DNA of 64,000 nucleotides. Origin: Neckera pumila (Eukaryota > Streptophyta > Bryopsida > Hypnales > Neckeraceae). The stretch lies in assembly GCA_963969595.1 (NCBI GenBank), contig OZ018418.1, positions 8,437,001 to 8,501,000 on the forward strand, in the 5' to 3' direction. Below, one piece after another: positions 1-12,700 of the stretch. Below the pieces are notes generated by a model that worked only from the letters and a program-made list of their open reading frames with translations, ran no database searches and was not told the origin of the DNA. How positions within the stretch are numbered: position 1 is the first letter of the stretch; the number at the start of each line of letters is the position of its first letter. The translations under genes and the position numbers were made by a program.

Positions 1-479
1 CAAAGGCCCCAAGTTAGCTAGGGGAGGTTAAGATCTAACCCTAGACACGGCTTAAAATAGGGGCAAGATTTTTCTTTTACCCCCACCAATTTCTGCATTT
101 TCACCCTGCGAGTCCTAGTTCGAATGCCGGATTTAACGTGTTTTGCCTTATACCATCACCCTAAACTTCAAAATGTGGTGTATTAGTTAACCTACTCTTT
201 GAACAAATAAAATTGTAAATGTGGTATAATGCTTTAGTCCCGACATTCAGGAAAGGGCCAAGAAAAGGGTCTACAAGTTTACGGGCAATTATAGATTTTG
301 TACACTAAAATAAACTTTGAAGTCCTTTATCTTACTACATTTTCAATAATTAAAAAAAAAAAATCCAAGGATGTAGATTATTTATTACAACATTGCCACC
401 ATTGGGATCAGCATTTTTTAGTTCCATAATTAAATTCTTGACAATTTTGTATTTTGAATCATTTTCTACTACTATCTAC

Positions 480-1330
480 TTACTATTTTTTTCCTATATG
501 TTGTACAGTTTCAAATGAAGTGAAAATTTTCAAGCATGTAGCCAACTTGTCTAGGAAAAAGAATCCAAAGAAGCACCATCATTTTGGAATTTTTTTAATC
601 AAAAAGTGAGCTTGTGGAGTGCTACTGCCTTGTTTTTTTCATTTCCAAAAAAATGGTTTTAGTAACTTTGAATGCTTATATCTTGCAATCCAGGCGGTGG
701 AAATTCCTTAAAAATTTATAACATAAGTTCTCAAGTCACCATACTACAAGATCCTACGGTTACATGTGCCAAAATTTTTATTTTTTCAAAATTGGATATT
801 TGTATTCAAAATGACAGTTTTTGAGCCTTTTTGGTGAGAACATAAACCTAGTCATGGAACTTTAGGGGTTACTTACATGAACCTTTTTTGCAAAAATGAG
901 TAGCAATCTATATGGTACAGTCGAGTTGCTATTTTTTCCTTTGCGATGCTTAATTCCAAATGAAGCCAAAAAATTTTAAGCATGTACTAAACTTGTCGAG
1001 GAAAAAAATTTCCAAAGAAGCACCATGATTTTGGACATTCTTTCATAGGAAAGTAGGCATCTAAAGTGTAGCACCCTTGTTTTCCAGAGGGCCAAAAAAA
1101 TGCTTTCATTGAATTTCAATGTTGGAACTTGCAGTCCACGACTCTACGCGGTGGAAAATTCTGAAACTTTTACCACATGTTTTCAATTCACCATAGTAGA
1201 AAACTTTCCGGTATATGTGAGAAAAAAAAATCCACAAGAATTGGGTACTTGTACTAAGAATGACATGTGTTTAGTATTTCGATGAAAACATATTCATCGA
1301 ACTTGAGGGGGTTCAATGATTGGTCAGCAA
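480..1330. repeat. Diverged internal tandem duplication (~435 bp unit)
   Basis: Two successive blocks, about 480-905 and 920-1330, share ordered landmarks. These are a TATTTTTTCCT start, AAATGAAG, AAGCATGTA, AACTTGTC, CCAAAGAAGCACCAT, CCTTGTTTT, CAAAAAAATG, a GCGGTGGAAA core, and a closing GGGGTT after a GAACTT-type motif. Identity is roughly 65-70% by eye. The same internal duplication is in the right copy (from about 62055), so it predates the long repeat. Such stacked repeats are common at transposon ends; no function is shown. Confidence 0.6.
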
Positions 1331-1363
1331 TTTTTGTTTCCCAAGAGCTTTCATGCCTTACCC

Positions 1364-1425
1364 TAAAGACCCCGACCTTGTACCCTATCCTGAACCCTAT
1401 AACCTAACCAAACCCTAAACCTTTT
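1364..1425. other. Degenerate telomere-like CCCTAAA tract / telo-box
   Basis: Successive CCCTAAA-like words (ccctaaag, accctat, gaaccctat, aaccctaaacc) form a short imperfect run, and the right long repeat has the equivalent run near 62932-63000. Plant telomeres are CCCTAAA on one strand, and the short telo-box AAACCCTAA is a known plant promoter element. The tract is too short and degenerate to be a telomere. A promoter motif or drifted interstitial repeat is more likely. Confidence 0.35.
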
Positions 1426-2482
1426 TGCTGTACCTCAAAAACCTGACCTGACCATGTACAGTTATGCAGCACTCGGATTCCTTCCGTTACTTTTTCTGTA
1501 GCCGCCGATGGATTTAACTTTTACTGACAATAGTTTTTGGGAAATGGGATCTTCTTAGTGCGGTTGAAAAGCTCTAAAGAATGACATAATTATTCAGCCA
1601 AAACTGAAATTGGAAGATTCTACGTTGTCAACATTGAATGCTTATAGCTGCCAGTGGCAGTGAAAAGTGCCTACCTATTTTTATTTGGCCTTGAAGATGA
1701 CTGTTTGAAAATCCCGCGTACATTCCCTCGCTTACCTTCCCGCATACCATTCTCACTCTCAGCGTCCCGCAGTTGTCTATCAATCCGCTTCTCTGTCAGA
1801 GACGGGGTTCCATCTTCTCTTTCTCGTTGTCGCCGCCCACATTTACAGGCCTCCTTCACTTCTCGCAATATGTCTCATTTCCGTGCTTTCAGAGCTCTTT
1901 CCATTTGATTTCTTGGGCTCTAGCTCATCTGCATTTTGATTTTGTAAGAGTTGTTGCTGTAGTGTCACTTCACGAATTTAGGGTCTGTTTTGTTTGCTGC
2001 TTCGGTTCACAAGATTTTGAATATGCAATAGTTCTTCTTGTATTCTCAACCGGAGGTGTTCCTTTCTTGCATTACACATTTAATTTTGCATAGTGCATTC
2101 CTTGTGCCCGTATTGAAATGGGCCCTTCTTCCAATCCCTTCTGTGCATTTGCAGTTTTTGATGTTACAAATCATGAAGTTATCATGTCGCTGGGTTGTAG
2201 GAAATTCATGTTTTTTTCTGCATTGCGTTTGATGTTTGCGACGTTTCAGATTGGTTCGGATTTTCTGTTGTTACCTATGATCAACCTTGCACCAACGTCT
2301 ACAGGCAATTGGGTTGTTTATGGTATCCTGAGCAAGTGAGACAGTCAGACATTGTCACCGGAATTCCCGGGATTGAATCTGATCAACTATACAATATGAT
2401 GCCCCGTGAAATGCGGAACGGACATTTATCTTGATTCAAGTTATCTAATGAGCCTAGCAATATCCACATTGTAACACAAGAT

Positions 2483-3056
2483 TCAACTCGAACCAAGTTA
2501 AGTGGAATGTACTGATTCAACACAACCCAAGTTAAATCGTCATGGAATAACAACTATCTACATACAATCCATGTCTTACCAGAGTTAACTCAACACGAGT
2601 TAAATAGTCATGGTGTGACAGTTTCTTGGAAACATATTAGTTGTCGTTGGGGTTAACTCGGGCCGAGTTAAATACCTCCAGAATTTACAGGACTTGTGCT
2701 AGCTTGTGTACCGGGATTGGTCGACATATTGGATCATGTCAACAAGTTCATTGGTGATGGATGTCACGTCCGAGAAACCACATTTAATCTACTTGTTACC
2801 AATTCTGTCTCCTGTCCAATTGGCCTGATGTCTGCGGGTAATTCGGGACTGAGGATATTTTATAATCTGTCCTATGTTCTGTCGCTGCTGTCTTTAACTC
2901 GATTTGAGTTAAATGAGCGCTATCGGACGTGATCTGCCTCTGGATATTTTTCTCTGCTGTGTCCAGTATATCGAGGACTCATACTCTTGTACTCGGTGAT
3001 TACAAAATGCTGCAATAGCTTAGATCTAGGTAGTAGCTTAACTCGCCTCGAGTTGA
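2483..3056. promoter_or_regulatory. Left cluster of six 19-bp dyads, TTAACTCG-N3-CGAGTTAA
   Basis: Six imperfect inverted repeats with 8-bp arms and an invariant 3-nt spacer start at 2483, 2517, 2585, 2653, 2894 and 3038. The copy at 2653 has perfect arms with spacer GGC. The others deviate at one to three arm positions, mostly CG to CA or TG. The cluster lies between the long repeat and the transposase-like gene. The same dyad recurs eight times at 50701-54301, near the other candidate element end, and I found none in between. Transposase-binding subterminal repeats are the natural reading; a promoter operator is the alternative. Confidence 0.7.
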
Positions 3057-3134
3057 TTGTGTTGACAGCTCCTAGAGCCTGCATTGTGAATCATATTCCT
3101 TCACTGAACATCACCTTTTTTGTACGTAGGGATT

Positions 3135-5960
3135 ATGGATGCTTTCCAGCGGCTTGTCGTGGAGTATTCTTTGGATGAAGGTGAGGTGGAGAATACGCAG
3201 CTCGAAGACATCGTCGTACCTGACTGTGATGGTGTCTGACGTTGACTTTGGAGCACAAAGATTGTTCTTCTGCACAATGCCAATGGTCAGCCTGTGGCTG
3301 AGGGAATCTGTCACAGCGTGAATTTTGAACACATTGTTGGTAGCGATGGTCCTCTAGTAGATTCTCTTGTCATTGTTCAGATTTCGAAGTCGCTACAAGT
3401 CGAGGATGTTCCTGAAGACTGGAAGTACTCACTTCGTGCATGGCCAACTACTCGTGTCTTTCTGAATGGGGCATGTTTGAGCGATCACGAGGTTCGCGAC
3501 AGGTACAATTGTCGCCAGGCTAGACTGTCGCAGCCATCATCGTCAACTATGAGACCATATACAAGTGTCGTCAGGAATGCTCCACCTCCTCAAACTTTTG
3601 TGAAAGCCAACAATCTTCTCACTCATGAATTTGTCAATTCCATGTCGAGCAAGACGTGTTGATCGAGCAACTGTGTCCAACCTTTTCCTAGAGAGAAGAT
3701 TCGTGCCTTTTGTGAGCGTATGTACCACAAGATGACCTTCGAATTCCGTTACCACATGAAATTGGACGTGCATCGGCAGATCCACCGTGACAGTCAGGGT
3801 AAGAGAGTGGTCACTCTTGAAGGGATCAAGGTCTATATGGCAGCATGGCGGCATATTGCAAGTGTCTTGGAGACGACCTTCCATCATTTTCAGGGATATG
3901 CTGCTAGAGGTGATCAAGCTCAATCACATGGAAATTTGGGCACGCAAAAATCTCGGAAGCATTTGTTGCAGGCCGCTGCATCATTGAAGTGTTTGCTTGA
4001 GAAGTTGCCTAACCACATGTCGCATCATACGTACACTCTTCCTTCTGGAGAGAAGATTGCATCTAAGGTTCTACCGACCACCTTCACTTGGAAGAATGTA
4101 CTCCCCAACGTCAATGCAGCAAATGCTGTGTTTGGGCTAAAGGACGTCTCTACCTCAAGCATTAGCAAAATTAGGAAATTGAATTTTTCTGAGTATTCCG
4201 TGAAGAATCCCGGAGATAATTTTGCTTATTGCGCAAACTGTGATAGCTTTCAAGCACAGAGAAGGACTGCCCCCATTGGATTGCAACAGAAGTGGGACCA
4301 TCTACTGAACAAGCATAATACACGTGCTCGAGCTCATCGAGATAATTATTATGCAAATTGGTACAGGTCAACTGCATACCCTCACGATGCTTGACGATTA
4401 TGCATGACAAAATGGATCATGCCAAAACGGCGTCTCCTGTGTTCTCCCACAAGAGCAAGCAACTTGACGGACTCACAAAGTTGCTGGTCTCAGTCATTGG
4501 AATGATTGCTCACAGGCACGGCGACGTGCATTATGCAAATTATGGTCTAGATATCTTCATGCACAACTCCAATTACACAGTGGGTTCACTAACTAAGCTC
4601 TTACGAGACCTTGAACTCTCCCCAAAGTACACCTCCAGGGAGTTGTTTGTTGGGTCGGGCTCTGCTCTTCTATTTGAAGTGGTGCTGAAAAGAGCTAAAA
4701 TGTGCAACTCATCACTTCGGCCACCGCCAGAAGTCCCGATTGGAGCGACTCCCCTTCCTTGTGTTCTCAATGTTCAAATGGACAACGCCACAGGAGACAA
4801 CAAAAACCGATATGTGTTCGCATTTTGGTCTCTCCTCATTGCAAAGAAGATATTTCGAGAAGTGTATGTGAGTTTCATGTTGGTTGGTCTTACGCATGAC
4901 GACATCAATGCTTTGTTTGGCAGATGGAGTATGCAATTGAAGAAATAAAGCTTTCTCACCATCCCAGCCCTCATGAAATCCTTCATGGATGTGGATTCTG
5001 TGCCTACCATTCCTCATTTGATTGAGGAGGTACCGGATTTCAAAGCCTTTATAGAAGGCTCCCTTTTGGAAGGGGATGAAGCACTTGTTGGCCACATCAA
5101 AGCACAACAGTATAATTTCTATTTGAACTTGGCGAGTGTTCCAATCATGAAGTACAAGAGGTACTGCACAGATAGTAATTGGCTCCCAGAAGAAGGGGAA
5201 TCAAATTTTAGAAAGAAGACTTAGAAGGGCGGAGTCTATGGCCTCGTGGAGAGCCAGTGCTTGTCGCCCACCTTCCAATGAGGGGTATGGATGACATTTC
5301 CAAGGGGATTTCTGGGTTCATCAAGTATTGGGAGGCATTATGCAATGAAGACAGGAGTGGAGAGTATAGAAGATGCTTCGAGCATTTGGTGTTCTATTGG
5401 CGGGCAGTAAAAGCATGTTTGTTGGAGCCTATTGTACCATTTGAACTGCGGAAAGAGGGCTTCTGGCCTTCTACCCAATTGGAAGCGATTGAGGAGGACA
5501 AATTTGATGACAATGGCGAGGCTCGTGAGGAATTTGCTGAGGATGATGTCTTCGTGGGGCAATGTTGTGATTGTCCCTAGCCATCTTTTTGAGTGGGTCA
5601 TGATGTTGAGAAAGATTTTTTTGTTGCCCTTTGACCTGCTAATGGTGATACAAAACTTGTATGGATTGCCAGAGCTTTATCTGCCCCTTTTACAAACCCG
5701 GAGCATCCGAATTGTATCTTGATTCAGTACTTTAAGCCAACGGCACGAAGGATAAATGTTTAAGAATTTTACAGTGGTTGGAACTCTGTTAAGGGATTGC
5801 GTTGGAAAGTGGACAAGGCCCAAGAACCTATTTGGCAGGACACAAATGCTCTCATCACCGCATAGAGGTCTAAGGTTAAGAAAGACACAGTGGAATATGT
5901 CCTTTGAATCCCTGCAGCTCAAGTTGATGTCATTAACGGGAGTTTGTGTTTGTATGATTC
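3135..5960 (+). pseudogene. DUF7869-type transposase-like gene, decayed
   Basis: The reading frame starts at ATG 3135, just after a good 3' splice context (TTTGTACGTAG), and runs with breaks to about 5960. The second half matches what I know of the DUF7869 family, an RNase H-like, DDE-like domain of eukaryotic mobile elements. It has DKMDHAK (Asp at 4406), MDN followed by DNKNRYVFAFWSLL (Asp at 4781) and an LTHDDIN box (Asp at 4898), in the family order and spacing. A C-terminal block (5257-5580) carries the RPM-like DDISKGISGFI region, and weak coding similarity continues to about 5960. Breaks: in-frame TGA at 3237, 3243 and 3660; a TGA plus frameshift near 4392; TAA at 4946; a frameshift near 5222; further stops after 5578. 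Dyads lie upstream. Family recognition is from memory of motifs. Confidence 0.7.
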
Positions 5961-6767
5961 CGATTGAGCATGCACTACATTTTTTAGAGATACTTTGTAG
6001 TATTTCAAACTAAGTTTGGTAGTTAGTATTCCATGGTCCGTATGTTTTGGCATAAATAGAGGCGGTTTTATGTGATTTTATATCGTATATTGTAGAGTAG
6101 GTGGTGTGGATTGGAGTAAGGTGATTGGATTTTATAGAGTTGTTTTGGGAGTATTTCTATATTTTGTGTGTAGTCATTTGCGTAGCAAGTGCACTTTTTT
6201 TATATTATTTAATAAATTTTTCATTCAATGATACATGTGTTATTGTGTATATTGGCATCATTTCATTATCAGATTATGTAACTAAATTCTGTCTTTTAAA
6301 AATACAGTACAAGTTATATAAATTTGTTAGTGGCTAAGACCACTTGTCACAATTTTGGATAGCGGGCCAATTGGTTGTTTTAACTTTCATGCTTCTAAAG
6401 TTCACTCAGCAACACTAAGTCATGTGTATCTCATAGCTGCTCATACAATTTCAATGGGAATCAAACTCAGACCACCTAGATGAAATAAATAGCCTCTTAC
6501 AACCAACCATTCAACTCATGACTTGGTATTCAAAGACGACCATACAACGTATTTATATAGAAATGACTATTGCCAATCTGATAAGTAATTAGCCTGGCAC
6601 ACACAAATTGCCTAAGACTCCCATTTTAATGGAAATTGCAAGTATAAACTAAAGAATTCAGTTCCTCTAAACTTCTATTTATTTCCACTTGAGTTCAATT
6701 TTTGAGGCACAAAATAGGACATTGTTATTTTGAGAGGTCCTCTATCTCCCAAAAGTATGAATATGAA
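5961..6767. other. Non-coding spacer
   Basis: An AT-rich stretch between the transposase remnant and the satellite array. The 70-codon frame at 6125-6337 is hydrophobic and low-complexity with no recognisable motif. I see no repeat boundary or regulatory signal that I would defend. Confidence 0.4.
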
Positions 6768-9700
6768 GATTCATGACGTTTTAGTTTTTGGTTCTTTGAA
6801 ATACAGTGCGTGGTTAGATAATTTTATTTTCTCACCCCGCGAATAATGATCAAGGAAATGGGGCACTAGATTTAGTGCAATTACAAAATCTTCATTTTTG
6901 GATTATTTACAACTTATGAATTTTGTTTCTGGCGCTCATTACATGTAATTTTCATGACATTTTAGTTTTTGGTTCTTTGAAATACAGTGCATGGTTAATT
7001 GATTTTATTTTCTGAGTCTGTGAATAATGTTCAAGAAAATGGGGCTCTAAGTTAAGTGCGCTCCTAAAATCTGCATGCTTGGATTATTTACAATTTGTAA
7101 ATTTTGTTTTTTGCACTCATGGCATTGAGTGTTCATGACATTGTAGTTTTTGGTTCATTGAAATACAACACGTGGTTAGATGATTTTATTCTCTCAGTCT
7201 CTGAACAATGTTCAAGGAAATGGGGTTGTAAATTTAGTGCAATTACAAAATCTTCATTTTTGGATTATTTACAACTTGTGCATTTTGTTTTTTGCGCTCA
7301 TTGCATTCAAATTTCATGACATTTTAGTTTTTGGTTCTTTGAAATACAACACGTGGTTAATTGATTGTATTTTCTCAGTGTGTGAAATATGTTTAAAGAA
7401 ATAGGGCTCTAAGTTTAGTGTGCTCCTAAAATCTTCATGTTTTGATTTTTTACAACTTGTACATTTGTTTTTTTGCGCTCATTGCACTCAAATTTTACGA
7501 CATTTTAGTTTTTGGTTCTTTGAAATACAGCACATGGTTATTTGATTTTATTGTCTCACCTTTTGAATAATGTTCTAGTAAAAGGGGGCTCTAAATTTAG
7601 TGCAATTACAAAATCTTCATGTTTGGATTATTTACAACTTGTGCATTTTTTTTTTGCGCTCATTGCATTCAATGTTTTTGACATTTTTGTTTTTGGTTCT
7701 TTGAAATACAGCGCGTGGTTAGATAATTTTATTTTCTCACCCCGCGAATAATGATCAAGGAAATGGGGCACTAGATTTAGTGCAATTACAAAATCTTCAT
7801 TTTTGGATTATTTACAACTTGTGAGTTTTGTTTTTGGCGCTCATTGCATGCAATTTTCATGACATTTTAGTTTTGGGTTCTTTGAAATACAGTGCATGGT
7901 TAATTGATTTTATTTTCTAAGTCTGTGAATAATGTTCAAGAAAATGGGGCTCTAAGTTTAGTGCGCTCATGAAATCTTCATGTTTGGATTATTTTCAACT
8001 TGTAAGTTATTGTTTTTGCGCTCAATGCGTTCAAACTTCATGACATTTTAGTTTTGGGTTCTTTGATCTAGAAGACATAGTTCATATATTTTATCTCTAT
8101 GTGAATAATGTTCTAGAAAATGGGGCTCTAAATTTAGTACAATTTTAAAATCTTCATGTTTGGATTATTTACAACTTGTGCATTTTGTTTTTTGCGCTCA
8201 TTGCATTCAAATTTCATGACATTTTAGTTTTTGGTTCTTTGAATTACAACGCGTGGTTAGATGATTTTATTTTCTCAGTCTGTGAATAATGTTCAAGAAA
8301 ATGGGGCTTGAAATTTAGTGCAATTACGAAATCTGCACGTTTCAAGTATTTACAACTTGTACATTTTGTTTTACGCGCTCATTGCATTCAATTTTTATGA
8401 AATTTTAGTTTTTCGTTCTTTGAAATATAGCGCGTGGTTAGATGATTTTATTTTCTCAGTCTGTGAATCATGATCAAGGAAATGGGGCTCTGAATTTAGT
8501 GCAGTTACAAAATCTTCAGATTTGGAGTATTTACAACTTGTACAGTTTGTTTTCTTGCGCTCATTGCATTGAATGTGCGTGACATTTTTATTTTTGGTTC
8601 TTTGAAGTACAACGCTTGGTTAGATGATTTTATTTTCTCACCCTGTGAATAATGATCAAGGAAATGGGGCTCTGAATTTAGTGCAGTTATAAAATCTTTA
8701 GGTTTGGATAATTTACAACTTGTACATTTTGTTTTTTGCGCTCATTGCATTCAAATTTTATGTTACTTTAGTTTTTGGTTCTTTGAAATACAACCCGTGG
8801 TTAGATGATTTTGTTTTCTCAGTTTGTGAATAATGTTCAAGGAAATGGGGATCTAAATTTAGTGCAATTACAAAATCCTCATTTTTGAATTATTTACAAT
8901 TTTTTTTGTTGTTTTTTGAGTTCATTGCATTGAATGTTTATGACATTTTAGTTTTTGGTTCTTTGAAATACAGCGCGTGGTTAGATGATTTTATCTTCTT
9001 AGTCTATGAATAATGTTCAAGAAAATGGGGCTCTAAATTTAGTGCAATCACAAAATCTTCCTATTTGGATTATTTTCAACTTGTGCATTGTGTTTGTTGC
9101 GCTCATTGCATTCAAATTTTATATGACATTTTAATTTTTGGTTCTTTGAAACACAACGCATGGTTAATTGATTTTATTGTCTCAGTCTGTGAAATGTGTT
9201 CAAGGAACTGGGGCTCTAAATTTAATGCGCTCACAAAATCATTGTGTTTGGATTATTTACAACTTGTACATTTGTTTTTTTGCGCTCATTGCACTCAAAT
9301 TTCACGACATTATAGTTTTTGGTTCTTTAAAATACAGCGCATGGTTAATTGAATTTATTGTCTCACCCTGTGAATAATTTTCCAAAAAATAGGGCTCTGA
9401 TTTTAGTGCAATTACAAAATTTTCATGTTTGGATTATTTACAACCTGTGCATTTTTTTTGTTGTGCTCATTGCATTCAATGTTTTTGACATTTTATTTTT
9501 TGGTTCTTTGAAATACAGCACGTGGTTAATTGATTTTATTTTCTTTATCTGTGAATAATGTTCAAGGTAATGGGGCTCTAAGTTTAGTGAGCCCACAAAA
9601 TCTTTAGTTTTGGATTGTTTAGAAGTTGTACATTTTGGTTTTTGCACTCATTGCATTCAAATTTCATGACATTTTAGTTTTTGGTTCTTTGAAATACAGT

Positions 9701-12700
9701 GCATGGTTATTTGATTGTTTTGTCTCAGCCTATGAATACCGTTCAAGAAAATGGGGCTCTAAATTTAGTGCAATTACAAAATCTTCATGTTTGGATTATT
9801 TGCAACTTGTATATTTTGTTTTTGGCGCTCATTGCATTCAAATTTTATGGCATTTTAGTTTCTGGTTCTTTGAAATACAGCGCATTGTTAATTGAATTTT
9901 TTTCGCATTCTATGAATAATGTTCAAGAAAATGGGGCTCTAAATTTAGTGCGCTCATGAAATCTTGATGTTTGGATTATTTCCAACTTGTAAGTTTTTGT
10001 TTTCGCGCTCACTGCATTCAAACTTCATGACATTCTGGTTTTGGGTTCTTTGATCTAGAAGACATAGTTCATTTATTTTAACTCTATGTGAATAATGTTC
10101 AAAAAAATGGGTCTCTAATTTTAGCACACTAACAAAATCTTTGTGTTTGGATTATTCACAACTTGTACATTTTGTTTTTTATGCTCATCGCATTGAGTGT
10201 TCATGACATTTTAGTTTTTGGTTCTTTGAAGTACAGCGCATGGTTAATTGATTTTATTTTCTCAAGCTATGAATAATGTTCAAGAAAACGGGGCTCTAGT
10301 TTTAGTGCGTTCACAAAATCTTTGAGTTTGGATTAGTTACAACTTGTACATTTCTTGCGCTCATTGCGTTCAAATTTCATGACATTTTAGCTTTTGGTTT
10401 TGTGAAATACAACGCATCGTTAATCAATTCTATTGTCTCACCCTGTGAATACTATTCTAGAAAATGGAGCTCTAAGTTTAGTGCAATCACAAAATCTTCA
10501 TGTTTGGATTATTTACAACTTGTACATTTTATTTTTCACGCTCTTTGCGTTCAAATTTCATAACATTTTAGTTTTTGGTTCTTTGAGCTAGAAGACATAG
10601 TTCATTATTTTATCTCTATGTGAATAATGTTCAAGAAAATGGGGCTCTAATTTTTGTGCAATCACAAAATCTTCATGTTTGAATTATTTACAGCTTGTAC
10701 ATTTTGTTTTTTGTGCTCATTGCATTCAAACTTCATGACATTTTAGTTTTTGGAATTTTGAAATACATCGCGTGGTTAATTTACTTTATTGTCTCACCCA
10801 ATGATTAATGTTCAAGAAAATGGGGCTCTAAATTTAGTGCAATCACAAAATCTTCATGTTTGGAATATTTACAACTTGTACTATTTGTTTTTTGTGCTCA
10901 TTGCATTCAAACTTCATGACATTTTAGTTTTTGGTTCTGTTAAATACAGAGCATGGTAAATTGATTTCTTTTTTGCATTCGATGAATAATGTTCAAGAAA
11001 ATGGGGCTCTAAATTTAGTGCGCTCATGAAATCTTGATGTTTGGATTATTTCCAACTTGTAAGTTGTTGTTTTCGCGCTCAATGCATTCAAACTTCATGA
11101 TATTTTAGTTTTGGGTTCTTTGATCTAAAAGACATAGTTCATTTCTTTTATGTCTATGTGAATAATGTTCAAAAAAATGGGTCTCTAGTTTTAGCTCGCT
11201 TACAAAATCTTTGTGTTTGGATTATTCACAACTTGTACATTTTGTTTTTTACGCTCATCGCATTCTGTGTTCTTGACATTTTAGTTTTTGATTCTTTGAA
11301 GTACAGCGCATGGTTAATTGATTTCATTTTCTCAAGCTATGAATAATGTTCAAGAAAATGGGGCTCTAAATTTAGTGCAATTACAAAATCTTCATGTTTG
11401 GATTATTTACAACTTCTGCATTATGTTTCTCGCGCTCATTGCATTCAAATTTCATGACATTTTAGCTTTTGGTTCTGTAAACTTACAGCGCATGGTTAAT
11501 TGATTTTATTGTCTCACCCTGTGAATATTGTTCAAGAAAATGGAGCTCTAAGTTTAGTGCAATCACAAAATCTTCATGTTTGGATTATTTACGACTTGCA
11601 CATCTTCTTTTTTGCGCTCATGTCATTTATTGTTCTTAACATTTTAGTTTTTGGTTCTTTGAAATACAGCGCATGGTTAATTGATTTTATTGTCTTATCC
11701 TGTGAATAATTGTTTGGATAATGAGGTTCTAAATTAAGTGCAATCACAAAATCTTCATGTTTGGATTATTTACAACTTGTACATTTTGTTTTTCGCGCTC
11801 ATTGCATTGAGTGTCCATGTCATTTTAGTTTTGGGTTCTTTGAAATACAACGCGTGGTTAATTGATTCTGTTTTGTAAGTCTATGAATAATGTTCAATGA
11901 AACGAAGCTGTAATTTAGAGTGCGCTCACAAAATCTTCATGTTTGGACTATTTACAACTTGTTCATTTTGTTTTTCACGCTCATTGCATTCAAATTTCAT
12001 GACATTTTAGTTTTGGGATTTTTGAAATACAGCGCGTGGTTAATTGATTTTATTGTCTCACCCAGTGATTAATGTTCAAGAAAATGGGTCTCTAAATATA
12101 GTGCAATCACGAAATCTTCATATTTGGATTATTTACCACTTCTACATTTTTTGCGCTCATAGCATTCAAATTTCATGACATTTTAGTTTTTGGTTCTGTT
12201 AAGTATACAAAATCTTCATGTTTGGATTATTTACAACTTGTTTATTTTTCTTTTTATGCTCTTTGCGTTCACAGTTCATGACATTTTAGTTTCAAGTTCT
12301 TTGATCTAGAAGACATAGTTTATTTATTTTTACTCTATGTGAATAATGTTCAAAAAAATGGGGCTCTAGTTTTAGCGCGCTTACGAAATCTTTGTGTTTG
12401 GATTATTCACAACTTGTGCATTTTATTTTTTGCGCTCATTGCATTTTGTGTTCTTGACATTTTAGTTTTTCGTTCTTGACATTTTGAAGTACAACGCATG
12501 GTTAATTGATTTTATTTTCTTAGACTATGAATAATGTTCAAGAAAATGGGGCTCTAGTTTTAGTGCATTCACAAAATCTTCAAGTTTGGATTATTTACAA
12601 CTTGTACATTTTTTGCACTCATTACATTCAAATTTTATGACATTTTAGCTTTTGGTTTTGTGAAATACAACGCATGGTTAATCAATTTTTTTGTCTCACC

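Larger units (their letters stand above)
1..2423. repeat. Long direct repeat, left copy (candidate giant-element end)
   Basis: This segment recurs in the same orientation from 61577 to the end of the window, about 95% identical by eye with only small indels. Both copies run past a window edge, so the true repeat is longer. Part of it (about 310-880) also occurs inverted at 55483-55998, and about 650-880 recurs, much diverged, at 58575-58810. It has no credible long ORF. The part from 1600 to 2400 is less AT-rich and ends where the dyad cluster and transposase gene begin, so I infer that it holds a promoter or leader. A 73-codon frame (2118-2339) is open in both copies, but most differences between the copies change amino acids, so I do not call it a gene. 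Confidence 0.85.

Noticed and set aside
1364..1425. Telomere or chromosome end
   Set aside because: The CCCTAAA words are few and imperfect, the same tract occurs again at 62.9 kb, and unique sequence lies on both sides.
2118..2339. 73-codon ORF conserved in both long-repeat copies (also 63695-63916)
   Set aside because: About ten of roughly thirteen nucleotide differences change the amino acid, so there is no sign of purifying selection. Openness reflects recent duplication.
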